NCBI GenBank assembly: GCA_946122785.1
Contig: CAMGYJ010000008.1
Coordinates: 8,023,475-8,087,474, forward strand
Length of the DNA stretch: 64,000 nucleotides
DNA from: Linum tenue
Lineage: Eukaryota; Streptophyta; Magnoliopsida; Malpighiales; Linaceae
Reading direction: 5' to 3'
How positions within the stretch are numbered: the first letter of the stretch is position 1; each line of letters begins with the position of its first letter. Made by a program: the position numbers and the translations under genes. Shown here piece by piece: positions 22,787 through 35,205 of this stretch. The notes below the pieces were generated by a model. It was not told the origin of the DNA. It saw only the letters and a list, made by a program, of their open reading frames with translations, and ran no database searches.

Positions 22787-24736
22787 TCACTTGTACTGGC
22801 TTGCAAGTTGGCCTTCCTTGACTATGTAATTCTGCGTGGGGAAATCTTCTCCCTTGAAGTATCTGTCCAGCATATCCTTCACTCCAGCAGCATACCTCAA
22901 CTGCCAATTTTCCAGATTGGGATTAGACTCGCCAGTAAAATTCAGCTGGAAAATGAAACAGAAACAATCACACAGAGTGTCGAACCAGAAAGAACTCACC
23001 TGTGCATCAATGGTGGTGCCAGAGATATGAGGAGTCATTGCCTGGTTTGGCATGTAACGCCATGGATGGTCCTTCGGAGCTGGCTGTGGATACCAAACAT
23101 CCCCACTGTACCCTGCTCATATTCAAAAGGTCAACACGGCGTAAGCTGATATAAACTTGCAAACATTATTGGTTACTGAGTTAGTTCCAGGAATATACAG
23201 AGGTACCTCCAATCTGTCCACTGGAGCAGCCATCAACAACTGCTTGTGTATCCATTATAGCTCCTCGAGCATTATTCACGATCAGAACCCCTTTCTTCAT
23301 CTTGGAAATCCTATCTTTATCAAACATTCCCCTGCAACACAAAGACATACAATCCAGTTCATGATAGCACAAAACTTACAGATCAACCCTGTACTGAAAG
23401 AACTGAAATTTGTATAGCTCAATCACTGCAAGCACGCACTTGGTTTTCTCAGTAAGTGGGGTATTAATGACAACTACATCACACTTGGGAAGCATGGCAT
23501 CAAGATCCTCCTCAAACTTGGATCCGATCTGCTTCTCCAGCTCGGGCTCCATCTTGAGCCGATCATGGTAAAGCAGATTACAGCCGAAAGGTTTGAGCCT
23601 CTGGAGCAAAAGCTTCCCAATTCGTCCACACCCAACCGTCCCAATCGTCTTCCCTTCAAGATCATAAGCCCTGTAAGCTATACCAGCCACATCCCACTCC
23701 CCATTGATCACCTGGTGATAACCAGGCAAGAAGTTCCTCATCAGGATGAGAATCCTCATCAGCTCATCCTCAGCAACGGAGACCACATTGCTCCCCGTGA
23801 CCTCTGCAACTGTCAACCCGGCGGCAGCAGCGGCGGGCAGATCGATGTGGTCGGACCCGATTCCCGCGGTGAGAAGCAGCTGCAAGTTTTTGGCCTTCTT
23901 GATCCTCTCAGCCGTCACGTAGGCAGGGTGGAATGGGGTTGATATGAGAACGTGGAGATCAGGAATGTGCTTCTCCAGCTCTGTCAAATCATCAAACACC
24001 TTCTAGTCAACTGGCAACTGGGGATTCTGCAAGCAAATCAAATGGAGTGTTCGTTTGTTTCTTCTTAAGGCATACTCACCAGAGTTGGGTCCATCTTTGT
24101 CGTCGGTGACGATGTACTGGTGGCCCTGAGATTCCAGCCAGCTCCGTATCCCCAAAGCATTCTCGGCGCAGCCCAAGAAATTGGGGTTCTTCTCGGCGTA
24201 CTCGTTGGCCTTGTAGAACACTCCCACGATCTTCTTGCTCTCCCCCACAGAACCCTGAATTCACAGTTGTTCCCTCCATCCAATGAGAATCGAAACAAAT
24301 CAATTTTCAAGGCGGAGTAACGAAATTCATCAAATGCACAGGTGAATGAAAAGGCGAGCTTGAGCTCAAGAGTTCAGATAACTCGTCAAGCGAGCGAGTC
24401 GGTGAACGAGTGAGTAGTTGGCGTGACTCGTGAGTTACGCAGCTTGACCATTCAACCAGTAAAAAAAAAAAAAAAAAAAAAAACGCAATGCACATTTACT
24501 ACTCTACTGCCACCTGCACGGCCCAGCTCGGAAAAAAAAGGATATGGAAAACCGCGGCGATCGGCAGGAGAGCAGAGAGCAGAAAACAGTGGTGGAAGAA
24601 TAAGAAGATAAAAGAGTGGCCGGCGCATGCTTACGTGGAGGTGTCTAGCCAGAGCTCCGGTGGAAGAAGGAGCCGCCGGTAAAGCTCGAATTGCAGAGGT
24701 TGCAGCTCGCTTCAGATTCATCATCATCATCGCCAT
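22787..24736 (-). CDS. FDH: Mitochondrial NAD-dependent formate dehydrogenase
   Basis: Six exons on the minus strand: 24635-24736, 24080-24254, 23440-23980, 23207-23331, 23000-23112 and 22787-22900, giving 389 aa, close to other plant FDHs. The enzyme oxidises formate to CO2 with NAD+ in mitochondria and rises under stress. Exon 1 is a separate Arg/Ala-rich presequence. The catalytic domain has [20 protein letters not shown], the NAD-binding motif [12 protein letters not shown], the Asp-directed NAD site YHDRLKM and the histidine motif [12 protein letters not shown]. Two mild oddities: Cys in the middle of GxGxxG, and [13 protein letters not shown] where most plants have VWDPQ. Intron 1 contains a run of about 22 A. 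It is divergent from ERA1. Confidence 0.96.
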
Positions 24737-25181
24737 CTTTTTCTCTGATGATTCTGGCAGAGCTAATTTCTGGGGGCGTACTTATTATGCGAACTTGCGA
24801 AGACGTGGCCAAATTTGTCTTTGCCTCCTGGTGGCGGGTCACCCGTTACCCGACTTGCGGCCGCCGGACTGTGACATATCTTTTCACGATCTGATCTGCT
24901 CTGCTAGCGTGTTGCGTGGCACATTAGTGTGGACTCTGAAGCCCGGCCAATAGCCCAAAAAACTTTCAACGATGGGCTAGGCCCAATATTAAGTTATTGG
25001 GGTCCACGGGAAAATAAACCAGTTTGGTAAGTCTCGCCGCCGATCAGCAGGCTATTTCTTTTCCGCCTTCCGTACGGCGGGAGGGAATCGAAATACTAAA
25101 CCCGGTATAGTAAGCACTAAGCAAAGAACCCAGAAGTTAAAACCTCCCGTTTTGAACTATTCTGCTAACATCGTCGGCGTT
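24737..25181. promoter_or_regulatory. Shared divergent promoter region, FDH / ERA1
   Basis: Only 445 bp separate the two start codons, on opposite strands, so both 5' leaders and core promoters must lie here. I found no convincing TATA box or operator-like repeat. Confidence 0.5.
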
Positions 25182-28100
25182 ATGGAGGGGGAGGGGACGG
25201 CGACGGGGCGGCAAAGAAGGGCGACGGCGAGCCAGTTGGATCAGTGGACTGTTCAGGATCAGGTTTTTAAGATTTACGGCGCTTTCGCCAGCATTCCTCG
25301 CAGCGCTCAATCTGTAATGTAAGACGGATGTGCTTTATCCATCGCTCTTCTTTGGACTGCTTGCTGCTTTAGCTTTGGATTTTGATGGAATTACTAGTTG
25401 ATTCTTTGGTAGATTGGAGCTTCAACGAGATAAGCATGTAGAGTATCTGACCAGAGGACTCCAGCAGCTCGGTCCCTCATTCGTTGTATTGGATGCTAAG
25501 TGCGTACTTCTTCCTTCTTCTTGTGTAGCTTTCTTTCTTGATGATTGTTTCGTTTGGTGTAGTTCAATTTGGACTGCTTCAATTCTGAAAGTTGTGTTGT
25601 ATGAGCGCAGTCGACCTTGGCTTTGCTACTGGATCTTGCACTCAATTGCTCTACTTGGGGAATCAGTTGACGATGAATTGGAGGATAATGCCATCGACTT
25701 TCTTAGCCGTTGTCAGGTAAACATCTTCTTGTGGATACTGAGTTACTGACTAGAAACCAAACTATTTATGTTGAAAATTTGATGGTATTTAGTGCTTTCC
25801 CTTTATCCTCTGGGAATGTGGTCTAGTAGCAAGAGTTCCTGGTCAAACCCGATTGAGGAGATGTTACAATTCGACATAAAGTCCTTGATTTTTTTTGCTT
25901 CATTTATGCATTTGACCGTGGTCTTGAGTTTGTTTTGTTAGAGAGCTATTAGTCATTTAGCGATTGGCTAGACTGCAGTTCAGCTGATATCTTTGTTCTA
26001 CCTTAACTTGTTTTTGACGAGTGATTGTATCTTTTCGGGTGATAGGATCCAAATGGTGGCTATGGGGGTGGACCAGGGCAGGCAAGTTGCTGAAACATTT
26101 GCACTTTACTGGATCGGTCGGAGAATGGTTGCGGTTTTGTGGTTACTTATGTACTTATTTTCGTACTCCCGTTTCTTTGTCTTCAGATGCCTCATCTTGC
26201 AACAACGTATGCTGCAGTCAATTCTCTTGTCACTTTGGGCGGACATAAAGCGTTGTCGTCAATTAATAGGTGGTCAGTCTTTATGATTGTGAAGAGTTCA
26301 CCCTTCGATAGTGGATCTGTGATTTGAAACCCTTTCTTAACATGGTTATCCATTGTTGTTCCCAGAGATAATTTGTACAAATTCTTAAGCCGAATGAAAG
26401 ACTCTAGTGGAGCCTTCAGGTGACACTTTTTCTTATTTGCTCTCTTCTCCTTTGTTTCCTTCTTTTTTCTTGCCCTCATCTTGTTTGTTGCTGAGCTCTT
26501 GTTGTTCTTGTATGTAGAACCCTTTACTTGAATTATATAATACAAGAATATCAAGGCTAAGAAAATTAATTTCATGCTCTTCTATTGAAATTGTTGCACC
26601 ATGTATTGATGTTCTTAGTTAATATTCTTCTGGGACTTCATTTTTTAATTTCTGCATCTCCCTACATTTCCCGGATTGGTTCAGCTGCTTTCATATTCGA
26701 ACTCCTTGTGCAATGTTCCTGTAAGGCTGTAACTGCTAATAACTGGCTGATTCCTTCCCATATTAGGTGAAAATAAAATTCATTTCTGTCCAGGCTGGTT
26801 TGCATCCATTCTTTGCCATGTTGTCCCTTCCCATTAAATGCATTCGTCACTATCGTAATGCCCACCATATGTTGTGTGATATGACACTGCAGGTTCTTTG
26901 TCATATGATTAGTGGAAATCATGTGGCCATTGAGTGTTTTCTGGTATAAACATGACTTGACCTGTTCTTCTTTTCAGGATGCATGATGCTGGGGAAATTG
27001 ATGTAAGAGCATGCTACACTGCAATTTCGGTAAGGCAGCTCTTCTCTGCTGGTGTAATAGGTAAAGCATGTAAAGAAATGTACAAGCATGTGAATAAATT
27101 AATTGTATGGAACGGAATCACTCTTAAGACTTGAAATCTAGTGGCTTCTTTGTTTGTGGTTGTCTTGATTCTGCCTAAACCCTCTCAAATGCATAATCAT
27201 TTCATGTTACCTAATTTGTCCAGGTCGCAAGCATTCTGAACATTTTGGATGATGAGCTGGCCAAGGGCGTTGGAAATTATATTTTGAGGTTTGTATAAGG
27301 TCCTCAAATTTCTGCGTCATAAGCAAGCCCTTTGAATTGTCTTTCCCTTAAATTCAGTTTCGAATTGATTGAAGATAGCATGGTCCTCATATTGCATAAC
27401 TCTTTCAAATTGATGAGACAAATAAGTTCTATAACCAGAAAGTGTCCCATTTTAATAGGAAAATCTGTTACATTAGTAGTTCTTTCTGAGGACAGAAGGA
27501 TTGAAACCCTTCTATTTTTCTGGTATCCTATTACAGTTGTCAGACTTATGAAGGTGGTATTGCGGGGGAACCTGGTTCCGAAGCTCATGGAGGGTAGGTT
27601 TCATTCTTCCTAATTTGTTCGTCCCAGAATAGCTAAATTTTTAGGAGAATGATACTTGCTCCCATCTCTGTATTTGCAAGCATGAGTTAGTTGCTTTCTC
27701 GTTGAACAAAGCCCTCCTTATATTTCAAGGGTTGATATTCAGGTACACGTTCTGTGGATTGGCTGCTATGGTTCTCATCAACCAAGCCAATTCTTTGGAC
27801 TTGGCTAGTTTAATTGTAAGAAAATTATGCTTTTGTTTGTTTTTCATATTTTTCTTCTTCAACAACTGTCTGTCTGACTGCTTTCTTTCTTTTGTGTTAG
27901 GATTGGGTAGCTTTTCGACAAGGAGTCGAATGCGGGTTTCAAGGCAGAACGAACAAGTTGGTTGATGGCTGTTACTCCTTCTGGCAGGTACTGCTATTTC
28001 TGTCCCCCATTCCTACTGCTGTAGTGAACCTTGTTCCTCATGGCGTGACTTATTGAAATAAGTTGTTCAGGGAGGTGTATTTGCACTGCTGCAAAGACTG

Positions 28101-28912
28101 CCAGCATTTGGTGGGGAAGGCTTTGGGACTTCTGATGTAGAAGTAGAGTGGGTTTCAGATAGTACTTCTGAAGGAGATGACGAAGATAGGGATTCATCAG
28201 ATGATAATGAAGCTTTACACCCTGAGCCGGACCAGGAAGGTAAGTGATAATCCCTTCCTTCCTATTCTTGTTGCTCTTCTTAGATCCATATCATTTCGCG
28301 AGCTCACTTCTCACGTTTCTAATTTTTCTTCAGGCCATCAGAGCTCTTCTCATTCACCTGAGAGCAGCACAGCGGTTCACATTCATCATTCAAGACACAA
28401 TCAGCTGGAACCTCTATTTCATACTATGGCCTTGCAGCAGTACATTGTCCTGTGCTCCCAGGTATAGTAATACATATACCCTTGGAATATAACAAGATAG
28501 TACAAGGACATGTCCGTTAAACATCATTGTAGGTGGACGTATTTGTTAAAACGATGTATTACTTGGACTACGATTACTATCCATCTATACAAATCTACTA
28601 CAGAATCTGCTTCGTGCCTCAAACTGTGCTTTCTGAGTGTTTGTTGATAGATCTGGCCTTTGTTGTGAACTGCAGGAACAAGAGGGAGGGTTCAGGGACA
28701 AACCAGGGAAGGCCAGGGACTATTACCACACTTGCTACTGCTTAAGCGGGCTGTCAGTGTGCCAGTACAGCCGGTCGAAGAACGAGAACTCACCGCCATT
28801 GCCGACCTCTGTGCTGGGACCTTATTCCAACCTCTTAGAGCCCATACACCCTCTGTACAATGTAGTGTCTAGGCAGTACCATGATGCTCGCGAGTTCTTC
28901 TCAAAATATTGA
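25182..28912 (+). CDS. ERA1: Protein farnesyltransferase subunit beta (ERA1)
   Basis: Fourteen exons: 25182-25318, 25413-25499, 25611-25716, 26046-26081, 26187-26269, 26366-26419, 26978-27029, 27224-27288, 27537-27593, 27743-27815, 27901-27987, 28071-28239, 28334-28461 and 28676-28912, giving 456 aa. With the alpha subunit it adds farnesyl to CaaX cysteines. In Arabidopsis, loss makes plants hypersensitive to abscisic acid. Visible features are ANRPWLCYWILHS, the alpha/alpha-barrel repeats (DPNGGYGGGPGQ, SCQTYEGGIAGEPGSEAHGG), and zinc ligands Asp and Cys in LVDGCYSFWQ and His in YYHTCYCLSG. An acidic insert follows the zinc motif (SDSTSEGDDEDRDSSDD), explaining the greater length than the 404-residue Arabidopsis protein. 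Exon 4 is 36 nt and ends at a GC donor (CAG|gcaagt). Confidence 0.95.
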
Positions 28913-29511
28913 ACCTGGTCCACCTCTTACTGTTAGGCATGATGCTATTAAGTTAACTAACAGTAACATCCATTTTCCAGCTCTTCTTTGTGTCATCATG
29001 TATGTGTATTATTTTGTTCGATGAGTGGTATCATCATGTGTGTGTTGTAACATTCAATAATGACGTTCAAGTATTGAGTAATCTTAGATTAGACTTATTG
29101 TCACCAAAGTAATGATATTGTTTTTAGTATTATCATCATTATTGGTATGTGATATGGATACTAATCACCACCAAATATTCACAGGATTTAAACCCAGTAG
29201 TTCGTCCATGTCATTTGCTAATTGTTAACTCATAAAAAATAGATAAATCGTTCGAGTTGAATTGATGTTAGCACACTTTTAATCTTTTGTGTTATTGTCA
29301 TTAGAACGGGTGCGTGTTCTCAAAGTTACACAGCCTACTGGCTATTAGTGTCATATAATTCAGATTTAAAAATAAAAAATTTCACAGTTATTACATTTGT
29401 GGTTAAACATTTATTTAAGTTAACCATCATTCGATAAAAATGATAAGATCTTTGTGTAAAGTACGTAAGTGTAATATAGAGAATAAAGATCAAAATTTCC
29501 CCATTTCTAAT

Positions 29512-30298
29512 TAGGGGTGTTCAAATGGTTACAATGGTTATAACCAAACCAAATAAGGCTAAATTTCATTAACCATGGAATACAATATCATAACCAAACC
29601 GTCCAAACTAATACAACAACCAAATTAACCAAATTAAAGTTTAATCGGTTTGGTTAATTGGTTAGCCAGATTAACCAATATAAAATCACATTATCATTAA
29701 GTGAGAAAATTTCGGTTAATTTATCAAATCACAATTTATATAATGAATAAAACATAACAATCATCACATAGTTATAGTTGACCCTTAACTTAAATGCATG
29801 CAACTAAGACAATTATCTTACGGTTAAAACGGTATGGGTTAATGAATTTTTGTGTTTATTTGAATTGACTTAGTTTTTTAGCAATTTTCATAGGCTAAAA
29901 AGGACCTTGCTTTCAAGTTTTCATCCAACATAATGTATGAGATTTATCTAAATTAGGCGTTCATATGTTGTGGTCTACACTCTACATATACAAATATACA
30001 TTATGGAACAATATCAAACTTTATATTTTATGTCTAAAAGGGATGAACGTTTAACTCTTGAGTGGTTATTCAAAGTATAAGTATGTGTATATATTAGATA
30101 TATGGCTAATTATTTATCTGGTTGATTTGGTTTGGCTAGTTAGGAGTGTCTGAAACCAAACCAAACCAAACCACCTAAACCAAACAAGCTAAAAACTTTA
30201 CCAAACCAAACCAATTATCCAAATTAACCAAACCAAATTATCTAAATAGTACTTGTTAAAACGATTACCATGGTAACCACACCGTTTGAACACCCCTA
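29512..30298. mobile_element. Non-autonomous hAT-type element (787 bp)
   Basis: Perfect terminal inverted repeats TAGGGGTGTTCAAA and TTTGAACACCCCTA are bordered by a perfect 8-bp duplication TTTCTAAT (29504-29511 and 30299-30306). The interior is AT-rich with many 'aaccaaacc' words and has no transposase frame. The terminus differs from the hAT element at 8378-9115, so it is a different family. It sits between ERA1 and CASPL4A, about 365 bp upstream of the latter. Confidence 0.93.
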
Positions 30299-30664
30299 TT
30301 TCTAATCTATGTAAGAAATATCATTCTACATTTTCCAAAAGAAAAAAAAAGTTCAAGAATTTAAAATTCCACGTGTCGTGTAGCGGATCGGCCCCTCAGA
30401 CGTCAGCTATATTACACTGTCACTCTGACTTGACTCTTGTTGGTCTGAAAGTGGCCACAGCAGAGCAGAGCAGCATTTCAAACCTCCTTCAGAAACCGCC
30501 ACCGCCCATTTCCTGTCCCCTTCTTCTCTTTCCCCACAAACAACGATCTATCAGTCACTCCCATCTCCTAGCTACAGTAAGCGCCGGCTGATTCCCCACC
30601 GCTCCGAACCGAGCCTTGTCGCCACCGGCGCTTCCAATTTCGCAACAAGTTCCTTCCTTCCTCA

Positions 30665-33176
30665 ATGGAGCACAAAGAACGCGAGCCGAAGAAACAGCAA
30701 GATGATATTCAATCGCCACCGCCGGGGATGGAGGAGGAAGAAGAAGGCGAAGATCACTATGAAATAGAGTCGCCACCACCGCAACAGGAGACCGATTCGA
30801 TTCAGCAGTACCAATTGGAAACGCAGAACAACCGCAACATATCTCACCCTCCCCCGCCTTCCCTTCTTCACTACTACTCCCCTTCCTCCACCCCTCCTCA
30901 ACCGCCGCATCAGCATCAGCAGCAGGCGGCGGAGTCTCCTCCGCAGCTACGGCGAGCTCTGGAGGCGCCGTCCCCTGAGTCCCCGCCTATCGCCCCTATG
31001 CCGGTGGCTTCTGGGCCGTCCAATGCCGCCCCAGATGGAGGGGGAGGCGGTGCTCCTCCTCCTCCTCCTCCTGCTGTTGATGGCGGTGGGAGGGCTACTG
31101 GGGGGAGAAGATTGAGACCCAATTTGTCGATTATGAGGAAGGCTAAGTTGGAGAACGTTAGGCGGGGAGCTCTCTTGGTTTCCAGGATTTTGGGGTTTGT
31201 CTTCTGCTTGATTTCCCTGGCTGTTTTGGCTGCTGATAAGGATCAAGGCTGGGCGCTCGAGTCTTTCTACCGCTACAAGGAGTTCAGGTAATGTAGCACA
31301 ATCAGCAGAGTAACATTCTTTAATCTGTGTCTGTAACAAAATGCTCATTAAGCTAGCAATAGTCACAGAACAGAACGGTCACTTCATGTGCTGGGTTGAG
31401 GTAGCATGTCAAATAGGCTTACAATTTCACCGAAATCGGTCAATCCCTACTGATGCATCCACCAGAGCAGCCCCTTAACGATTTGGAAATGAACTGGATC
31501 TCGAGTTCATGCGTTTGCTCACAAGTTGAGTGTTGATTTTGGTGTCATGGCAAGCCTAATTGGCACATTGGTTACAGAGTGACTGTTTTGTTACTAATAG
31601 CCTAGCTTAGATGGTAATGATGTTAGTATATTTAATTCGATCACCATTTTGCTACAGATTCAACTGATCCAGGAGATGAAAGTCAATGAAATGAGAGTAC
31701 TTTATGAATTGATTTAGCAATTCAATGATGTTTTTGTTGATTGGCTTTGTTGTTATATCCTTTCCCTTGCCCTTCTCCTTCAGGTATTGCTTGACAGTGA
31801 ACGTGGTGGGGTTTGTGTACTCAGGAGTCCAAGCATTTGATCTTGCTTACTCAATGCTCACTAAAAGAGTTCATAGCCCAACCGGGAACTGGCTCCGGGA
31901 TTGCTTCGATTTCTCTCTGGACCAGGCAAGCTCCACTGTCCCTTTTGATCATATTAAATACGTCACTATGCCACCTTCTCATCATCCATTCATCCTCCCA
32001 CCTAACCTATGCACTTTGCTTCATTAGCCACCACTCGATTCCTAATGTGGCAAGAAGCTTTCATGGGTTGCTATTTGATGTGTTTATCCTGTTCTGTGAG
32101 CTTGCTTTTGGACCACTGTCCCAAAAAAGGATCCATGGCCGGTTGAGTGACCTCTTGCTAAACTAGTCGACATCACTCTGTTCTCTATACTGTAAAAACT
32201 CCGTCAACAACTGGCTATTGATTGTATCCTGTTTATAGTAAATGGGTGTTCAGGTGGGTTAATGTCCTTTTCTATGGAAGTTTCTTGGTTGGAGTTCAGA
32301 ATATTTTGGGCCATGTCTTTATTTGTTTCTTTGTGTGGTTGTTATTTGCTTGGAATATGTCTTTCCCCTCTACTCTAATACTACTACCTATTCCTCTTCC
32401 CTTTCCCCCATAATGATGCTGCCTTTTTATTTGGAGCCACCTACTGTCGACTGTTGTTTTGCTTTGGTTGTTTGTTCTTTCTTTCATAGTTGAGGATAGA
32501 ATATAATTGCAAGTGGCCAATGAGCCTTTCCGCCTTTGCGAGGAGCCTTAATAAGCTTGTTCAAAATGCCCTTCTTGTTATGCTTCTAAAGTACCGTGTG
32601 AAAAGCTAAGCTGTAGAGAGGATCATGTTGCATGAAAAGGCAATTCCTTTTTACTCTGAGTCGAATTTATACCTTTTGGACCATTTCCAGTAGGAACAAG
32701 CTGGTAGTGTGCTGTCTGCAATTCATATTCTCAGCAGATGGCAATTTATGATGTGAAGCTTGGGATCATAAACTTTGAGAAAGGCCACAAATTAATTCAA
32801 CACATAATACATTCTTGCTAAGTATGTCCTGGTCAACCTTATGCATTATGTGTGACCCTATTCATATGCTTTCTTATCCATCAAACTTGCAGCTTTCTCT
32901 CCTTATGGAATTGATGCCTTCTAGGAGATGTCGTTTCAGTTTCATGACAGGGTCGCATAATTTTCTTTATGCCATATGCAGATAATAGCATATCTTCTGC
33001 TGTCTGCATCGACATCAGCAGCGTTCAGAGTGGAGGACTGGGAATCCAACTGGGGGAGTGACGAGTTCTCGGGCATGGCACGAGCATCTCTCATCCTGTC
33101 GTTCCTAGCTTTTGTTGCCTTTGCATCGAGCTCGATTCTGTCTGGTTACACTCTCTTCACTTCACATTCATTGTAG
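30665..33176 (+). CDS. CASPL4A: CASP-like protein, subfamily 4A (four-helix membrane protein)
   Basis: Three exons: 30665-31287, 31784-31925 and 32982-33176, giving 319 aa. The first 150 residues are Pro/Gln/Glu-rich and disordered, with runs of Pro and His. Then NLSIMRKAKLENVRRGALLV leads into four hydrophobic segments (RILGFVFCLISLAVLAADKD; YCLTVNVVGFVYSGVQAFDL; IIAYLLLSASTSAAFRVEDW; ASLILSFLAFVAFASSSILS), the CASP/MARVEL-like fold. Family members sit in the plasma membrane; founding CASPs scaffold Casparian strip lignification, but the 4A role is little known. Exon 2 ends CTGGACCAG followed by gcaagc, a GC-AG intron. Arabidopsis CASPL4A1 is, from memory, also next to ERA1. Confidence 0.88.
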
Positions 33177-33548
33177 TACCTACTTTGAGATCCTCTTGGT
33201 GTGCTTGGAATGGGGAAAGATATACGATGGAGAATAATGAATACCATACAAACTTGCGTACATAGTAGTGAGAATATCTGCATAATACTCGGGACTAGAT
33301 ACAGAGAGACTAGATGAGCTTGATCGATCGCTCTCACGATCTCCTTTCTCATCCATGGTTGGTGTATGAGTTTTGATAGGGCGTGTCAATTGTTTGTTGT
33401 ATTCAATTAGACGTTTAGGTGGCATTTGAGAAGGAATTGTACGTTGTAGCACTTTTGCCACTCATAAACTCATGCTACCTTTTCTGTTACAACATCTTAA
33501 TTTGAGAAATCTGTAGCTTGCCTCCCCTTTTCTGTGGACGCAGTACTT

Positions 33549-33951
33549 CTAATTCCTTTTGCCTGCCATCAAGCTGAGGGTTCCAGCCACTATATCCATA
33601 GTGTCGTTTCTCAGAATGTTATAGAATACATTACAAACAATTTCATTTAGCTTGATGAGTTTGCTTTCGGGAGACTTCCAGGGAAACGATGCTGGCTGGC
33701 CGGGGGCTACACTTGTTCCCAGTTCTGCACATTTTGTACCAACCACCTCAACCTCTGGCTCACAATGGAGTCAGGGTTGTGACTTGTGGTACTGCCGTGG
33801 TTCTCTCTGTTGGTAACGAACCAGACCACGAATTGTTCATAGGACGCGATCCCTCAACGCAGCTTATTGCGACATTGAGAGAGATGCTCGTTAAGTCTTC
33901 CCGTCCTGTGAGGGGACATGACTTGATTTCCAGTACAGGAAGCATTTCCAT
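33549..33951 (-). pseudogene. Possible decayed coding segment, unidentified
   Basis: Two adjoining open frames on the minus strand read like protein: one begins MEMLPVLEIKSCPLTGREDL and stops at 33760, the other continues with EPEVEVVGTKCAELGTSVA to a stop near 33549. They differ by one frame at 'CCATTGTGAGCC', so a single extra base could separate them. I do not recognise the product. It may be a chance open stretch within the CASPL4A 3' flank. Confidence 0.2.
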
Positions 33952-34764
33952 TATCTATTCAGTGACACCCCTCCACTAACAAATGCCAACAACTCTCTAC
34001 ATATCTGTCGTAGTTTGAGAGGACTCATTTCATTTCAATACCAGGAAAATGGTTGCTGTTCTTGCTTGCATCAACGGTGACGCCAAACCTACGTATCCTA
34101 TTTCCAAACTGTTAATAATAATATTTCCTTGCCTGTCACTTCAGTTGTATATATAATGAACATGGGAGCATGATCATTGATCTTCAGCTAGAAGTAAACA
34201 CCAAAGAAAGAAATAAATAATACCATGAGTAGTAGTGGTGCTGTGACTGTTCCCGCCAAAATGAAGGGTTGGGTCTACTCTGAATATGGCGACCCTGCCC
34301 AGGTCCTGAAACTGGAATCTGAAGTCCCAGTTCCTGATGTGAAAGAAGATCAAGTTCTCGTCAAGGTTGTTGCTGCAGCGCTTAATCCGTTGGATTATAA
34401 GAGAATGGAGGGAGCTATCAAAGCCACTGATTCTTCTCCACCGGTAAACTAGTCTGCTGTGTCTCTGTTTGTTTTATATACAGCATTCCAATTCTAAAAT
34501 TACAACTTACAAGCTTCTTTGTTAGATATTTGTTCACTTGAGATCTTGGGTCAGTAGGGGAGAGTCTTGAGAATATGAACCATTTTAATCCTAGCACCTA
34601 ACTTCAAAAAATTAACCTATTTCATCTTTATCTAAAAAAATTCCGAGAAAATGGATGTAAAATCAATTTGGGATATGCACAGTGGAAGGTTTCATTTTCA
34701 GGAGAATCATGAATACCTGATTTCTAGAGATCAAGTAGATATGACTCATACTAAAATCAAACTT

Positions 34765-35022
34765 TTTTTTTTTGTCATAGAAACCCTTGCGGATTAACTA
34801 GATAAGCACGAGATAGCCACAAATCAACGGCTTCTTCGTGAGAAAACAGTCAAAGGAGGTAAGAACAGTTAAAACAAACACTACGAGTGCCAGAGTAGCA
34901 TAAGGCATTGCGTGCCACAACATGGGCAGCCCTATTCGCTTCTCTAGGAGTAAAAACAACAGAAACCAGCGGCATTTCTTGTAACATGAAGATGACTTCT
35001 CGTAAGATAGCTCCCGCTAGAA
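34765..35022 (-). mobile_element. LINE 3' tail (258 bp), severely 5'-truncated
   Basis: A T run at the left end (poly(A) on the minus strand) and a perfect 18-bp duplication CATACTAAAATCAAACTT (34747-34764, 35023-35040) mark a LINE insertion. The minus strand encodes only the end of an RNase H domain, VVFTPREANRAAHVVARNAL, then a stop. It lies in intron 1 of the oxidoreductase pseudogene. Confidence 0.9.
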
Positions 35023-35205
35023 CATACTAAAATCAAACTTGTCTACTGATGATACATGTGGATCTTACAATCATTATTGGGGGTAATAGGTCTGTGTAGA
35101 AATGTAAGAAATACAACTAATCGTTTAAGGTATAAAAATGATCGGACATGATGCTTGATAAAATTGAAATTGTATAATTATTGACATGTATGTGAAACCG
35201 TATTG

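Noticed and set aside
24461..24483. Run of about 22 A in FDH intron 1 as a possible retrotransposon tail
   Set aside because: No target duplication or coding remnant found beside it; a simple homopolymer is enough.
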